Source: Malania oleifera (taxonomy: Eukaryota > Streptophyta > Magnoliopsida > Santalales > Ximeniaceae). From it: 64,000 nucleotides of DNA. Below, one piece after another: positions 1 to 12,120 of this stretch (position 1 is the first letter of the stretch; each line of letters opens with the position of its first letter). The notes beneath the pieces are model-generated. The model saw only the letters and a list, made by a program, of their open reading frames with translations. It ran no database searches and had not been told where the DNA came from. The translations under genes were made by a program, and so were the position numbers. The DNA lies in contig NC_080428.1 of assembly GCF_029873635.1 (NCBI RefSeq), positions 69,001,601 through 69,065,600 of the forward strand. The letters are read 5' to 3'.

Positions 1-186
1 TTTGAGAACACTTTGAACTTCTTGTTCTTGTGCATCCTCATAGTCTTTTGCAACATATCTTCTTGATATACTGCTTCTGACTTGAGATGATTGAGGCTCT
101 TCTCCCTTGCTGAGAGCTTCCATTTTGTCTTCATAATTCCTCATTATCTCCCTTATTCTATTGGTGATAGAATGTTTATCACTCAT
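1..186 (-). CDS. Partial ORF of a retroelement or endogenous pararetrovirus, cut by the left window edge
   Basis: An open frame of 62 codons starts with an ATG whose complement is at 184-186 and runs off the left edge. The predicted peptide is charged and hydrophilic, rich in Glu, Arg and Gln, with no recognisable catalytic motif. It follows, on the minus strand, a tRNA-Met primer site (505-517) and a decayed small ORF with a coiled-coil-like C-terminus (219-452). That order (primer site, small ORF, next ORF) resembles badna- or tungro-like members of Caulimoviridae, but the start of a gag gene of an LTR retrotransposon is also possible. The part that would decide the matter (movement protein, coat, protease, RT) lies outside the window. 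The absence of stops over 62 codons is modest evidence that it is a real coding remnant. Confidence 0.45.
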   Translation of the reverse strand, partial: MSDKHSITNRIREIMRNYEDKMEALSKGEEPQSSQVRSSISRRYVAKDYEDAQEQEVQSVLK

Positions 187-218
187 TTTTCTAGACAGAT
201 AGGATCCTGATCGTCGGA

Positions 219-452
219 TTATTTTCCTAGGGTACTGTGGAGTGCTTCTAATTGCTACTCACACTGCCTGATCCTGGACTGATAGAGCCTAATCTGCTCT
301 TCAATCTTTGCAAGGAACCTTTCTATCCTTGCTTTAATTTTCCTTAATTCAACTATCTAAGGATCTGAGTCAAAATTAGTTTTTAAATAAGGTAATTGAT
401 GATACTTCTCGAGCCAAACCTCGCTAATTGCTCTCTCGTACCACTGTACTTC
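219..452 (-). pseudogene. Decayed small ORF upstream of the edge ORF, coiled-coil-like
   Basis: Reading the minus strand from about 452 to the stop at 219-221, one frame gives a peptide-like sequence with a WYERAI stretch near the start and a long Leu/Ile/Lys/Glu/Arg segment that could form a coiled coil. Two in-frame stops interrupt it, and an in-frame stop lies just upstream with no ATG, so it is not functional as it stands. Position between a tRNA-Met primer site and a following ORF is what one expects for ORF1 of badnavirus-like genomes. This is inference from layout and composition; no family-defining motif is visible. It could equally be non-coding leader that is open by chance. Confidence 0.3.
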
Positions 453-504
453 GAGAATACAATTTAGCTTGTTGATAATATAACCCTTTCTTGTCTACCA
501 TTCA

Positions 505-517
505 GGCTTTGATACCA
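505..517 (-). promoter_or_regulatory. Primer-binding site complementary to tRNA-Met
   Basis: On the minus strand the sequence reads TGGTATCAAAGCC, close to the 3' end complement of initiator tRNA-Met used by plant retroelements and by Caulimoviridae. It is not directly preceded by a CA dinucleotide as an LTR end would be (the nearest CA is 7 nt upstream), which slightly favours a pararetrovirus over an LTR element. Confidence 0.6.
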
Positions 518-1000
518 ATTTCTCTGGAGGCTCTTAATTCTTAGTAAATTAAAAGGACTCGACTAATTAGATCGTTATGAAAAGGGGAGGAAGAATTAAA
601 TTAATAAAAGATTAATACTTGTTCTTCTTTCTTCTCTTCTCTGGACCTACACGAAGTTGTAGAAGGTAATCTTCCAATCCCACTGTTATGTTGGTGTCTA
701 TGTGGTGCCTCTACGCCTCTCTGTCAGGCTCTTTCGGATGAGATACGACTTCAACCTACACAACAATATTTACTAGAAAGGAAAATGTTTGAGAGAGAGA
801 TGTCTTTGAACAAACTAAAACTTCTATTAATTGTTCCTCTGAACAATAGGGTCGGAGTTCTCTTAAATAGGTTGATGCCTGCTCTTAAGGGATAAGTACA
901 AAACTATAATTTATGCTATATTTGATTTAAATTCATAAAAAATATAAATTAAATGTTTTTTTTAGATGGACTACAATTATTAAAATTTTGAAATAATAAT
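518..1000 (-). other. Putative promoter/leader (or LTR) of the left-edge retroelement
   Basis: No coding potential. On the minus strand a TATTTAAG TATA-like box lies at the complement of 862-869, about 350 nt upstream of the primer site. Pyrimidine-rich and AT-rich stretches follow. No clear TG start of an LTR and no second copy of this segment was found elsewhere in the window. Confidence 0.35.
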
Positions 1001-1289
1001 TGATTTGTTTAAAATGTGACATGTTTGGAATTCTTGAAAGATTAGGTCACTTGTCATTTGTGGTGGGGCCCTCTCCTATATAATACTAGTTCAATAATAT
1101 TAGTTCCCATAAGAATTATTAGAAGGTCAATATGCATAGTATTCCATGTATCCATTAACGTGGAAGCTAGGCCCATCAATCAAGGCCTCCTCTTTAATTA
1201 TTATATAAAAATAAAATAAAATAAAAAAAGTTAGAGATTTTTTAATTTTTCTTTTTCCCTTTTCCTTTTTTAGAAAAAATAAAAAAAAT

Positions 1290-1292
<3 letters not shown>

Positions 1293-1332
<40 letters not shown>

Positions 1333-1348
1333 TGTGTGTGTGTGTGTG
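1293..1348. repeat. Compound (CT)n(TG)n microsatellite
   Basis: About 18 CT units run directly into about 10 TG units. Confidence 0.95.
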
Positions 1349-2187
1349 ATATGATGCCATTCATTGTACTTGGAAAATTTGGATACCCTATGTAGGGGCA
1401 CGTGTTTAGGTTACAAGGTATTGTGTGTTAAGAGAAAATATGCTCTTGGAAAGCATTTTTCTTTATTTTCTTTTTCTCTTTGGTGTTTGGTTCACTAGAA
1501 AATTTTGATGGAAGAAAATGATTTTTTTAGGTCAAAAAAGGACGCCCCAAAAGTTGAAAACAACTCCTACCTAAAAATGAATTGCAACATATGGCCTATT
1601 TAATTAATTTTTTATTTATTTTTGAAACTTTATGTGAGATGACAACCATTCTCACCATATATCCCTCTTTTCTAGGTTATTTTATTAATTTTTTGTTTTA
1701 TGCAATATGGCATTATGGGTATATATGCATACATCATTTAGAAAGTGGGAATTTCTGCAATTTGCGAGCATATAATCTAGAAATATAGCTAGTGCTATTA
1801 CATATTCGAAATGTTTGAAAAGACGTAAATTTTGATAAGAAAACAACAGATCATCTAACGCACGTTACTCATTAGTAATATGTTATATTTATTTTTATAT
1901 AATTAATTAATTTTTTTACTTAATTAAGTTTTCTCTATTGTTTCAACCTCTACCTCGTCATAAATTATTATGAATTAGATAAAAAAAATTCAATAAAAAT
2001 TAAAATTTTGAGTAAGGATATTTTTTAGGTATACTAGATGCTTTGTATGTAAGTGTGTCTATTTTAATTTTGTAAACGATGCTTTCAACTATTATCTATA
2101 TTTAAAAAATTAAAATTAATAGCAAAGTTGGATTCATATATACAAAAATATATATCAATTTTCTTACGCAAATCGAAAAAGCTACTA

Positions 2188-2188
<1 letters not shown>

Positions 2189-2233
<45 letters not shown>
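2189..2233. repeat. (ATT)n microsatellite
   Basis: About 15 uninterrupted ATT/TTA units. Confidence 0.95.
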
Positions 2234-4939
2234 TGTCATGAAGATAGATTTATAATAGTTGTCGAACCTAATTAATTTAAAATTTTGTGAACAAGAAGTT
2301 TTTTGTCACATGACATGTTTCATAAATATTAACTAGAGGCACAAATTACGGATGCACTCCACAATTTTCTTGTCTTCTTTTTTTCAAAAAATAGAAAAAG
2401 TTATATAGATAGCTAGCGAAAAAACTACAAAAATAATTTTAAATTTTAAATTAAATTAAATTAATTGTATTAATTGTTTATACAACCGTGTTCTTTAAAA
2501 TCATTGTAATAGATGATAACTAAAAAGACATTAGACACGCATTGTTTCAATAATGAATTCATTTTCTATCTCTGTAGATTCGCAAGAGTGGATATGGACG
2601 AACTGCAAGACTCCTGGTGATATGGGTCCGACACAAAGATCAATCTTTAATTTATCAAGAAAATTTTGGATTAATCACATCCCTACTCAGTTCAGTACTA
2701 ATTGGAAGGTTCAAAGATTCCGTTCAGATTATACCAAATTACAATTTACAAATTTTTCCTACTTTAAAATCTTCTATGTTCTATGAACATTTTCGAGCAA
2801 GAAAATAATGTGTTCGTGCTCATGACTTTAACGTCATGTCATAATGTCTTTGTAATTGTGTCATTTAAAAATTGGAGATGGTACGTAAACAAAGATGGTC
2901 CAAAAGCCACAAAGCCCATGACTACTTGAATTTTGGACCAGGGCAGTCTATGCCCATCCACCCAAATCACATTGACATTACAATCTCAGAATTGATTGAT
3001 GCAGCCCTTAATCCCTTCCTTTTCTAAATTGCGACTCTCACTATAATTTCCATCTAGCTACCAGTCACACAACACCCACACATTGTCACTATCTTCTCCT
3101 TATTTATTATTATTATTAAGATGGTGTTTTTTTAAAATATGTTATTATTTTTATTCTATTTTTGATTTTTTAAAAGGTTGATCTCTTCTCATCTTTTCCC
3201 CGAGCAAAAGATTGTAATAGTAAAGAAAAGATATTCTTATTTTTTAAAATTTTAAAAATGAATCACGCCAGTTCTTCCGTATATGGGTTTGAATATGATT
3301 TTTGCATCTTTGGCGGGAGAAAATGTGCGCCTGGTGCAATTGTTTGTAAATTAGTGATTTGGACCATGTCCAAGTCATGCGGCAATAGTAATTGAGGATT
3401 TAGGAATTGTTTAGTTAGATGACTCAAGAATTTATTTGATGCTAAGGGTTGAGTTTTAAAGGATTATAACTTCTTAGTTGAGATCATATCCTAATATGCA
3501 AGTAGTGAGGGATGGAGTGGACAGCATACTATCCTGATAGATTAGTCAAGTGTCCAAAGCACACCAAACACTGACATATTAAAAATAAAAATAAAAGTTC
3601 TCTTACCAGGCATCTCCATAGTCATAAGATGTCCTTGTGGGAAGCCTCAATTTTAAAATCTTGATGAGCACTAAAAGGGCGTAAAATATATGAGAGATGG
3701 ATTATCTTTCATTGTATAGCCCATACTCAATTTGGGCATCCGGTAAACCCAAAAAAAAAAAAAAAAAATTCAAAGCCCTTTTTAAAATTCCCTTTTTGGG
3801 TTTTTTTGGGTCGGCGTATGTCGGACTAGACTACACAATAAACCCTAATTTTTCTTCCATTCCGCACACCTATTATACTCTTCTTAAAATTAAAATAAAT
3901 TTTAATTGGAGGCCCAATTGAAGAAATTGGGCCAATTGAAGAAATTGGAGTTTGGATTGGACAGAGCATGCCCAAAACAGCTGGGCCCGGCCCAAAAGAG
4001 GAAAGTGCAAAAAAGCTAGGTGGATAACGAGAAGATTAGCCTTGAAGGGAACTACATAGACATTGATTTCTTGTTCTACATGTATTTTCTTGAATCTTGA
4101 ATTGATGACCTCGTAAGCAGAGGAGATAATTCCATGCAAGGATGAGTAGTCGGTGATAGTTATGAGTGAAGTCGAAGAGATGCCCATACATGTTTTGGTG
4201 AGCAAGAGACAACATAGCTATAAAGATTGGATATGTGAAAGAATGAGTTGGGTGGATAATGAGAAGATCCTTATATGATTTGGTACAGTTGAAGAAGAAC
4301 GAAAATTTGCATTTGAACAAGTGAAGGACTTGAAGCAAGCTATACAACAAACCCAACTTCTAATTAAGTGAAGAGCCCAGATTCCAATGATTCTTAGTCC
4401 TATCTACTTACCTCACATTTGGTTTTTTAGAATGGAATGAGATGGAAGTGAAATAAAATAAAAGTTTAATAGAAATATTGAAAAAAAAAAAATAAGTTGC
4501 ATATTTCTTAGATATAAAATAAAAGAGATTGGCAGCTTGTAGTTTTGTAGTCTTCTAGTTACGTATATTTTCATTATGATTCAGTTCAAATTTTGCTTTG
4601 TAACTCAAATTTGTTGATTTCTTGACACAAGTATTCCACCTCAATTTATTATTGGTGTGTTATTCATACCAATATTTATCTTGTGGTTTAATGTTCAAAG
4701 TCATCTTAGATGAGACCTTGCCAATTAAACCCATCACTTATATGTTCAAACTAATGTATTTGTTTGGAACAAAGTTTTATATCTTGTAAATATTTTAAAC
4801 TAAGGTGAGCAATAGAGATACATGAAAAACTGGTGACTAGTGCATAAAAACTTTTAAAAATGAATTAAGAAGACTATGAGAATAGTAAGATCAAAACTTC
4901 AAATTGTAGCCTGCAATCGTCCATGTATTGAATGATCAT

Positions 4940-4941
<2 letters not shown>

Positions 4942-4986
<45 letters not shown>
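4942..4986. repeat. (AT)n microsatellite
   Basis: About 22 uninterrupted AT units. Confidence 0.95.
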
Positions 4987-4991
<5 letters not shown>

Positions 4992-5552
4992 GACATGACT
5001 ATTATAAAGCTAAAGAGGGTCTTTGGATCCTTCTTATTCAACTCGGACAATGACAAATATCCATGAAAAAAGTCTAAAAGGCGCATCAAATCATTCAAAC
5101 TAAGAGCAAATCAAGGTAGATTGAGAAGTATTGGATAAATGGTCTTATAAATCCTAAAATAACCTGATGACTTCTACTTTCAAGGGAAAGGTTTACGAGG
5201 CCAAACCTTATATAGTCTTGGGATACCCTAGTTCTCAAGTACGATATGTTAGATGGAACTATTGAAACCAACAAAATAAACAATAAATATAGAAAACAAT
5301 ACTCAATAAAAAGATAGCTCTCAATTCACAAGCATGACTAATGTCTACACAAGACCTATAGGGAAGGGACAATAGCAAATAATGCCTTAAAGAGGAAATA
5401 AGACACATGGAACTAAAGATAACTTTAAATTTAAAACTCTAACTAGTACCTAGACAAAGATTGAGTTGGCATATGCAAATAATATTCAACAGAGATCCCA
5501 AAGATGTATTATGGGCCAAATGATCATAAGACTATCCCTAGTCAACTAGTGG

Positions 5553-7066
5553 TGTAATGCCCCGAACCCGTCAAGTGGGGTCCAGGGTGTCATGTGTTCC
5601 TTCCACAGATCTCTGGTACCATAAATATCATCCAAGCAGCAGAATATAATTAAACATCTTCAAATAAAATACCAGAGTACTAATTTATACAACCCAAAAA
5701 GATGTATCCTTTTATCCATATTACATAACCAAAAAATAAAACAAACAAAATACATTTGAGTTCTAAAACCACTCACTCTAAGCTATACTATCACCCTACT
5801 CTGGAACTCCCTAGGCTCGATCACGAGACGGCCCTGAAAAATAAGTTGTATGATGGGGTGAGACGCTTTTTAGTAAGGATGGAATAAATTATCATCAGTG
5901 TGTGGCCAATGAGTTTAGTGTATACAAAATATAACCATTTGTTAATCAACAACAATAACTATTAATACATTTATAAACTATACTCACATATACATCATTA
6001 TTTATAAGCAAGAATTCCCGAGAATTAGGGAGATTACAAGCTCATAACATGTAACGCCCATTTGCTCTGATACCTTATGTAACCTTGCCTATTTAGCTTG
6101 GGCGTGACTATAATTGATACTTATCAGAGCACTCGTCTTACTCAATAAGCCCTCAGGCGAAGAGTTTACTTCGCCCTAATCACATGTAATGTCACAATAT
6201 AAAATACATATAATACTTTGCTAAAAATAACTTTCACATGCAAACTATAACTCACACCTATATAACCCGAATGGATAAACGACATGCTCCCCTCCATGAC
6301 GGGTTGTGCGGCCCGTAGGGTGGACTTATTCTTGGTCAGCCTGTCACCAGGCTAAGTCAACTATACTATATGTATGCTAGTACAAATGGCCATCTCATAA
6401 CTGGTCTAGATTTCAGGTGGGAACTCTACACTTCACTGACCCACTCGACTATTCAAAACCAACACTCTCCCCAAGACGTGTGGTTGCACTAAGCTCTTCA
6501 TTGCTGTACTTGCGGTACCGAGTGATCTATGATCCATCGGAGTTCTTAAACCATACATTACAATTTGATAAAACTACTTGTGGTCTATATGCCACCATAA
6601 TTATTTACTATACATGCATTCTTTTCAACAATTCCATAAAATAATATATTATCAACACATTTCCACTATATCATTATATCAAATCATAAACTCATAACTT
6701 TAATTAAGTAATAAAATTATTTCTCATGTCACATGATTTGAGTGTTTCTCATAATTATATAAACTACTGGAAAACAGGTTATTTAATACCCAAAATATGT
6801 TTTACCGAAAATACGGTTTAATTATCTCCACCATTTATTAACTCAAAATGTGTATTTAAAGGAAAAACGAAGATAACCAACCCTATTCACTTTAATTATT
6901 TACAAAATACGTATAATAAATCAAACCAATAATTTTAACAAGTCAAATCATTTAGAAAATCTATTACAATAATCTAGAAATCAAATATTTTAATTCAATC
7001 GGTTCAACTTTCAAATAACAATTATTATAAAATCGCTAGGCTTACAAATACCAATTTAATTAACTC

Positions 7067-7113
<47 letters not shown>

Positions 7114-7661
7114 CCAAAATCTAATTTTCATATGTCAGAATATTCAGAAAAACATGTATATAATTCATATAATCTCATATTACAGTTTAATCGGTTAAAT
7201 TATAAAAATTCTTAACATAATTTATTCTCCTTACCTTAACCTTGAAGTGGTGCCTAAGAAGCCCAAACATAAAATCTGCTCTGATTAACTTGCTAAGGAT
7301 CAAAGTCGAGACCTCATGGTGGTATTTGTTTTTCGATTCGGCTTACGAATGAAGAAATAATCTAGACTGAGAGTGGGAGAGCGTGAGGAGAGAGAGAGTA
7401 AGTGTTTCACGGGCATGGGAAAATGTTTGAAAAAATTTGCTTCTAGAAGAAGCAATCTCATAAACTATATATATGTATATTACTTTAACAATAATAATAT
7501 TATATTAATATTACATATATATACACACACACACACATTACTTAATCCATATATTTATATGTATACTTATATATCCATCATATCATTTATTTAATTACTT
7601 TAATTTAATAATGTTTAATTAATTGATTGATTAATAATTAATTTTTTCCCGGGTTACTATA
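5553..7661 (-). repeat. 3' LTR of element X
   Basis: About 2.1 kb. It begins on the plus strand with TGTAATGCCCCGAA and matches 8231-8758 plus 25829-27374 along its length. The outer end at 7660-7661 reads TA where TG/CA is expected, a point change. It contains an (AAT)n run at about 7068-7113. Confidence 0.9.
7068..7113. repeat. (TAA)n microsatellite in the X LTR
   Basis: About 15 units; the same place in the other LTR copy (about 26817-26836) has only about six, so the array changed length after insertion. Confidence 0.9.
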
Positions 7662-7672
7662 TTTTCCCCTCC
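7662..7672 (-). promoter_or_regulatory. Polypurine tract of element X
   Basis: On the minus strand GGAGGGGAAAA lies directly before the 3' LTR, the place where plus-strand DNA synthesis is primed. Confidence 0.75.
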
Positions 7673-8216
7673 TTATAAAAATTTCATCCTCGAAATTTGT
7701 TAATCAGTCATGCAACACAACTATGAGATTTTCCTTTAAATGGATATCTAACTCTAAGATTGGTAGCCCGAGTTTATTGGTAATCTTCATATTGAAATAC
7801 TTAAATTTTCCCTTATGAATTTCTCCCAAACAATTTACTAGTTTAACATTCAAATCCTCAATTTAAACATTAAATACCCAACTTGACCACAAACCGTCAA
7901 ATCACAACATATAAATTACCAAGATTCTCCTTCAAATATTTTTCCTCACAATCAACTAACCTAATTTTCGAGTTCAAATTTCAAGTTCCCGTCTCTCTGC
8001 TCGGAAACATCACCGTCGATGGATTTACTGTGGTTTTCTGAAACCTGTGATTACTTCAGAAAATCAAAGAAAACCATCAAGGGATTCTGCCTCCAGACCA
8101 CGAAACAAAACTTAAAATTCCTACCAGTATCCTAATCAACTTGTTCCTATCCTCATCACATTCATACCTATAATCTGGTAATAATCCTCCTAAAGTCTCC
8201 AGAATCTATTTCCTAA
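7673..8216 (-). other. Short non-coding internal region of element X
   Basis: About 540 bp with no gag or pol and no substantial open frame. Both ends resemble the corresponding ends of the internal region of Y: the block after the polypurine tract (TCCTTATAAAAATTTC versus TCCTTATAAAATTTCG) and the block before the primer site. Confidence 0.7.
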
Positions 8217-8228
8217 GCTCTGATACTA
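8217..8228 (-). promoter_or_regulatory. Primer-binding site of element X
   Basis: The minus strand reads TAGTATCAGAGC, a tRNA-Met primer site (TGGTATCAGAGC) with one changed base, two bases from the start of the 5' LTR. Confidence 0.75.
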
Positions 8229-8230
8229 CT

Positions 8231-8758
8231 TGTAACGCCCCGAACCAACCAAGTGGGGCCCAGGGTGTCATGTGTTCCTTCCACAGATCTCTGATACCAT
8301 AAATATCATCCAAGCAGCAAAATATATTTAAACATCCTCAAATAAAATACCAAAGTACTAATTTATACAACCCAAAAAGATGTATCCTTCTATCCATATT
8401 ACATAACCAAAAAAAAAAATAAACAAAATACATTTTAATTATACAACCACTCACTCTAAGTTATATTATCACCCCACCTCTGGAGCTCGCTAGGCTCGAT
8501 CACGAGACGTTCTTGAAAAATAAGTTGTATGATGGGGTAAGACACTTCTCAGTAAGGATAGAATAAATTATCATCAATGTGTGGCCAATAAGCTTAGTGT
8601 ATACAAAATATAACTATTTGTTAATCAACAACAATAACTGTTAATACATTTATAGACTATACTCACATATACATCATTATTTATAAGCGAGAGTTCCCAA
8701 GAATTTAGGAGATTACAAGCTCATAACATGTTACGCCCCTTTGCTCTGATACCTTATG
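8231..8758 (-). repeat. 5' LTR of element X, first part
   Basis: Matches the start of 5553-7661 closely. It stops at the TTATG target of element Y and resumes at 25829. Confidence 0.9.
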
Positions 8759-9527
8759 TGTGACGCCCTGATTTTTCATACCAAATTTTTTTTCCTCATA
8801 CAATCAACATAGATAACCATAAATTGGTCACATCAACCACAGATACCACAATACATAACCCAACCCAAAAATGGGTATTGGGTATACATTCATACTCATG
8901 TACATAATCCTAATAGCGGAAGTCATCATATATATATACATACATACATACCACAACGAATACACATACCAGAGTACTACCATCCATATATACAAGTCAA
9001 CCACAAAAACTCTAAGGGAATCAAACCTCCCTAACTCAAAATACTCACCCTGACTACTCAGGGTATCAGCTCCCCTCTATCACGAAGCTCTATCACCGAG
9101 TCTATCTCAGTTTCCTAAAATATTTAAATGATTGGGTGAGACACATCTCAGTAAGATAGAATAAATTATTTACAATGTGGCAATATGAAATTCATTATAT
9201 CATAACATATATGCATATCAGTATTAGTATCTTCTAAGAAAATAGTCTATTTCACATTTCCAATCATATAGATATACAATACAAGCTTTCAAAAGCTTTT
9301 ACTTTCATTTCCAAAACCATTCATGCACAACCCATGTTTACCAGCGAAGTTCATGAGAATAGGGAAGCTTACCCACCCATACAAGCAGCTTCCCTCTACC
9401 TTGATATTATTTGCAGCCTAGCCCAATTAACTCGAGTTTAGCTACAACTGATACTCATCAGAGCACTCACCTCTCAGGCAATGTGTATTACTCCGCTGTA
9501 ATTATTTATTAACTCGCGCTATTTCAT

Positions 9528-9632
9528 TTCTCATTTTCTTTCTCATTTCCATTCTCATTTCATTTTTATTCTCATTTCATTTTCATTCTTATTTCATTTC
9601 CATTTTCATTTCCTTTCCATTTCCATCTAGCT
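9528..9632. repeat. CATTTC/CATTTT-type tandem repeat in Y LTR
   Basis: A run of short imperfect pyrimidine-rich units such as CATTTCCATTCTCATTT. The partner LTR has the same block at about 23888-23978. Confidence 0.75.
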
Positions 9633-11164
9633 AATGAGTATCCCTAGTAACCAATATACTTGTGTCTATACTCATGGCTGCCATGAGGATTTTTCCATCA
9701 CGTCATGCTTCCCCCTATGAATATGGTTGTGCAGCTCGAAGGCTTGACCTAACCGCAGTTAGCCAACTCGGTTAGGTCAAATATCATCATATATCCCATG
9801 TTTGTAGTATGACTGGCCAATCAAAAGCCCTGATTCAGACTCAGGGAGCACAACAACTCTACTATACAACTCAGTCTACTGTCACACCACACGCTCCACG
9901 AGCTCGTGTGGTTGCACAAACTCCTTTAGCAATGTTACCGTGCTTAATATCACTACCCATCATTAGGGTTTCCATATTCATCATTCAAGGTTATCACTGC
10001 CACATACCAACAATCATTATGTGGTATTGACATTTCATTAATCACATGTCTGTATTCCTATTTTGGAATTTCACATTTCAATTCTCAATATTCAATATCT
10101 ATATTGTAGAATTAATGATGCAATATTCACATTTCTCATTTCCATATTTCAATATCTATATTGTAGTATTCACATTACAAAACATACATTCACATATTCT
10201 CCATTTCATATTCTCATAACAGTATTCATATATCATTACTCTCATTGCAGCATTATCCTTGCAATATTCACATTTTCAAAATACTCATATGATATTCGTA
10301 TTGCAGTATTTGCATTGCAAGATTTTCATTTCTCTTTTCCACATTTCATAGTCTACATTGCAGTATAATAACATTGAAATATTCACATAATCAGTATTCA
10401 CAACTCATTTCATCTCTTAATATCATATACATATTTCATATTCATCATTTCTCAAAAGATTTACATTTTTTAGTACATTCCATATTCATCATTTTCCCCA
10501 TTTCAAATCTCATATCACATATTCATCATTTCATAATCTCATTTTCCCAAGGTAAATCATTTAACCTAGTTTTAACCAATTCAGAGTATAAATCATATGC
10601 CACACAAATTTCATCTGATATTTATATCATAAATAAATTTCAGGTAAAATAACATTATACCATTTTCACATATTTCTTGACCCATGATTTCATAAAAAGA
10701 CTTCTATAATTTATTCCCCTTACTTGGCTTACTGAGATTTCACAAAAACACCCAATTTCTATGTCGTTCGGCATTCTCAGCCCAAAAACCTGTAATTACA
10801 ACTCCCAGAATAACTTCTAAATAACACTTCCTACATTTTATATACTCCAAATTAACTTAGGAACCCTAAAATACACCACTTACCCTAGTTTTGGGATGGT
10901 GCCCCGGAACCCCAACTTGAAAATCTGCTCCGCGTAGGTTGCAGAGAATCTTCCCAAGAACCCCGTGGTGGTTCCTGATCATCAATTCGACCTAAAATGA
11001 ACCCGGAATCAAGAAGGGAAGGAAGATGGGTCGTGGGTTTGCATGAAATAGAGAGATTGAGTGTTTTGTTTGATTAATAAAAAATGACTCGCGGGATCTC
11101 CTTAATACGCCCACTGCAGAGAAAACTGTTGCCAATTTTCTCTGACCCTCAAAAAATTGTCACT

Positions 11165-11350
11165 AGTTTTCTATTTAACCGGCCCTGTTTTTACCGTTTA
11201 CCCGTTATTGTTCCGTGGTAATTTCTCATAACCGTCGATGGTTTTCTATCCACTCCAAAAAATTGTCACCGATTTTCTATTAACCGACTTCCTTTCCAAA
11301 ATCATCGACGATTTTCTATTCCCTCTAGAAAACCGTCGGTTTTCTCCCCC
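11165..11350 (-). promoter_or_regulatory. Palindrome cluster in U3 of the Y 3' LTR
   Basis: On the minus strand, within about 250 bp of the LTR start, five to six degenerate copies of a palindrome of the form GAAAATCGTCGATGATTTTC occur (around 11337, 11305, 11265, 11230, 11165). The other LTR has the same cluster at about 25565-25760. The position in U3 corresponds to the GTCGAC arrays of A, B, C and P. Confidence 0.55.
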
Positions 11351-11412
11351 TTCCAGCCAAAAACCTCATTTTCTCATTTATTTTTATTATTTTATTTTTT
11401 CGGGTCTCTACA

Positions 11413-11425
11413 TTCTCCCCTCCTT
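11413..11425 (-). promoter_or_regulatory. Polypurine tract of element Y
   Basis: The minus strand reads AAGGAGGGGAGAA directly before the 3' LTR. Confidence 0.8.
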
Positions 11426-11654
11426 ATAAAATTTCGTCCTCAAAATTTGCTATTTATCACATTTCCATTCTTAAAAAATAACACCCTCATTTTATTTATT
11501 AACCTCACTTATGGCAGAGGAATACCGTGGTTACATAGGGGTTTTGGGAGATTACAACCATTGAAAGAAAATTCTCGCCAAAACCATTAGAACCAAAATA
11601 CCACCTATCCTATACTTATACAAATCAAAACACATACCTTAACCCTAGTTCCCA

Positions 11655-12120
11655 CTAAACAGGTGTGGGTATCTCTAGCGCATCTGATCCTTTAATTCCC
11701 AAGAAGCTTCCTCTACTGCATGATTACATCACAAAACTTTTACTAGTGGTATGCTTTTCGTACACAGTTCTTGTTCTTTCCGATTCAAAATCTGTACTAG
11801 CGTTTCCTTATAAGACAAAGCATCACTGAGTTCCAGGGACTTATATCTGATCACATGGAAGGGATCTATGATGTATTTCCTCAACATGAAAATGTGAAAT
11901 ACGTCGTGAATTCTAGAAAAAACTGGCGATAACGCCAACCTGTAGGCAACTGGACCCACTCTTTCAAGAATTTGGAATGGTCCAATATATCTAAGGCTCA
12001 GTTTACCCTTCCTCCCAAATCTCATAACTCCTTTCAAAGGTACCACCCTCAGAAATACATGATCTCCAATGTCAAACTCCAACTTTCCTCGGCGAGTATC
12101 TGCATAACTCTTCTGCCGAC
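11655..12120 (-). pseudogene. Y integrase C-terminus and chromodomain remnant
   Basis: The open part (11729-12082) has the GPF/Y-type stretch RYIGPFQILERVGPVAY and the SRIHDVFHIFMLRKY block that ends Del-type integrases. After the stop at 11729 the frame continues with EEASWELKDQMR and PHL, which match the end of chromovirus chromodomains, so the true C-terminus extends to about 11655. In the family this tail steers integration towards particular chromatin. At least two stops interrupt it. Confidence 0.85.

Larger units (their letters stand above)
1000..5547. other. Gene-free AT-rich intergenic DNA
   Basis: Short open frames occur here but none has a recognisable domain, splice structure or coding texture. 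The stretch holds microsatellites (listed separately), a poly-A run near 3753-3768, a short 19-bp direct repeat around 3912-3948 and otherwise ordinary AT-rich DNA. Confidence 0.6.
8759..11412 (-). repeat. 3' LTR of element Y
   Basis: 2654 bp, matching 23144-25823. It includes a pyrimidine-rich block of CATTTC-like repeats (about 9528-9632) and a long block of degenerate CAGTATTCACATT-like repeats (about 10070-10400). Confidence 0.92.

Noticed and set aside
2553..2808. Two overlapping open frames of 63-77 codons
   Set aside because: No domain, no splice context, composition like random AT-rich DNA.
3873..4356. Minus-strand frames of 106-110 codons and plus-strand text resembling a decayed coding piece
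   Set aside because: I could not recognise a family on either strand; frames are interrupted. Left as intergenic.
10063..10652. Frames of 92-101 codons in the Y LTR (and 24245-24802 in the other LTR)
   Set aside because: They come from AT-rich CAGTATTCACATT-type repeats in an LTR; Ile/His/Phe-rich peptides with no domain.
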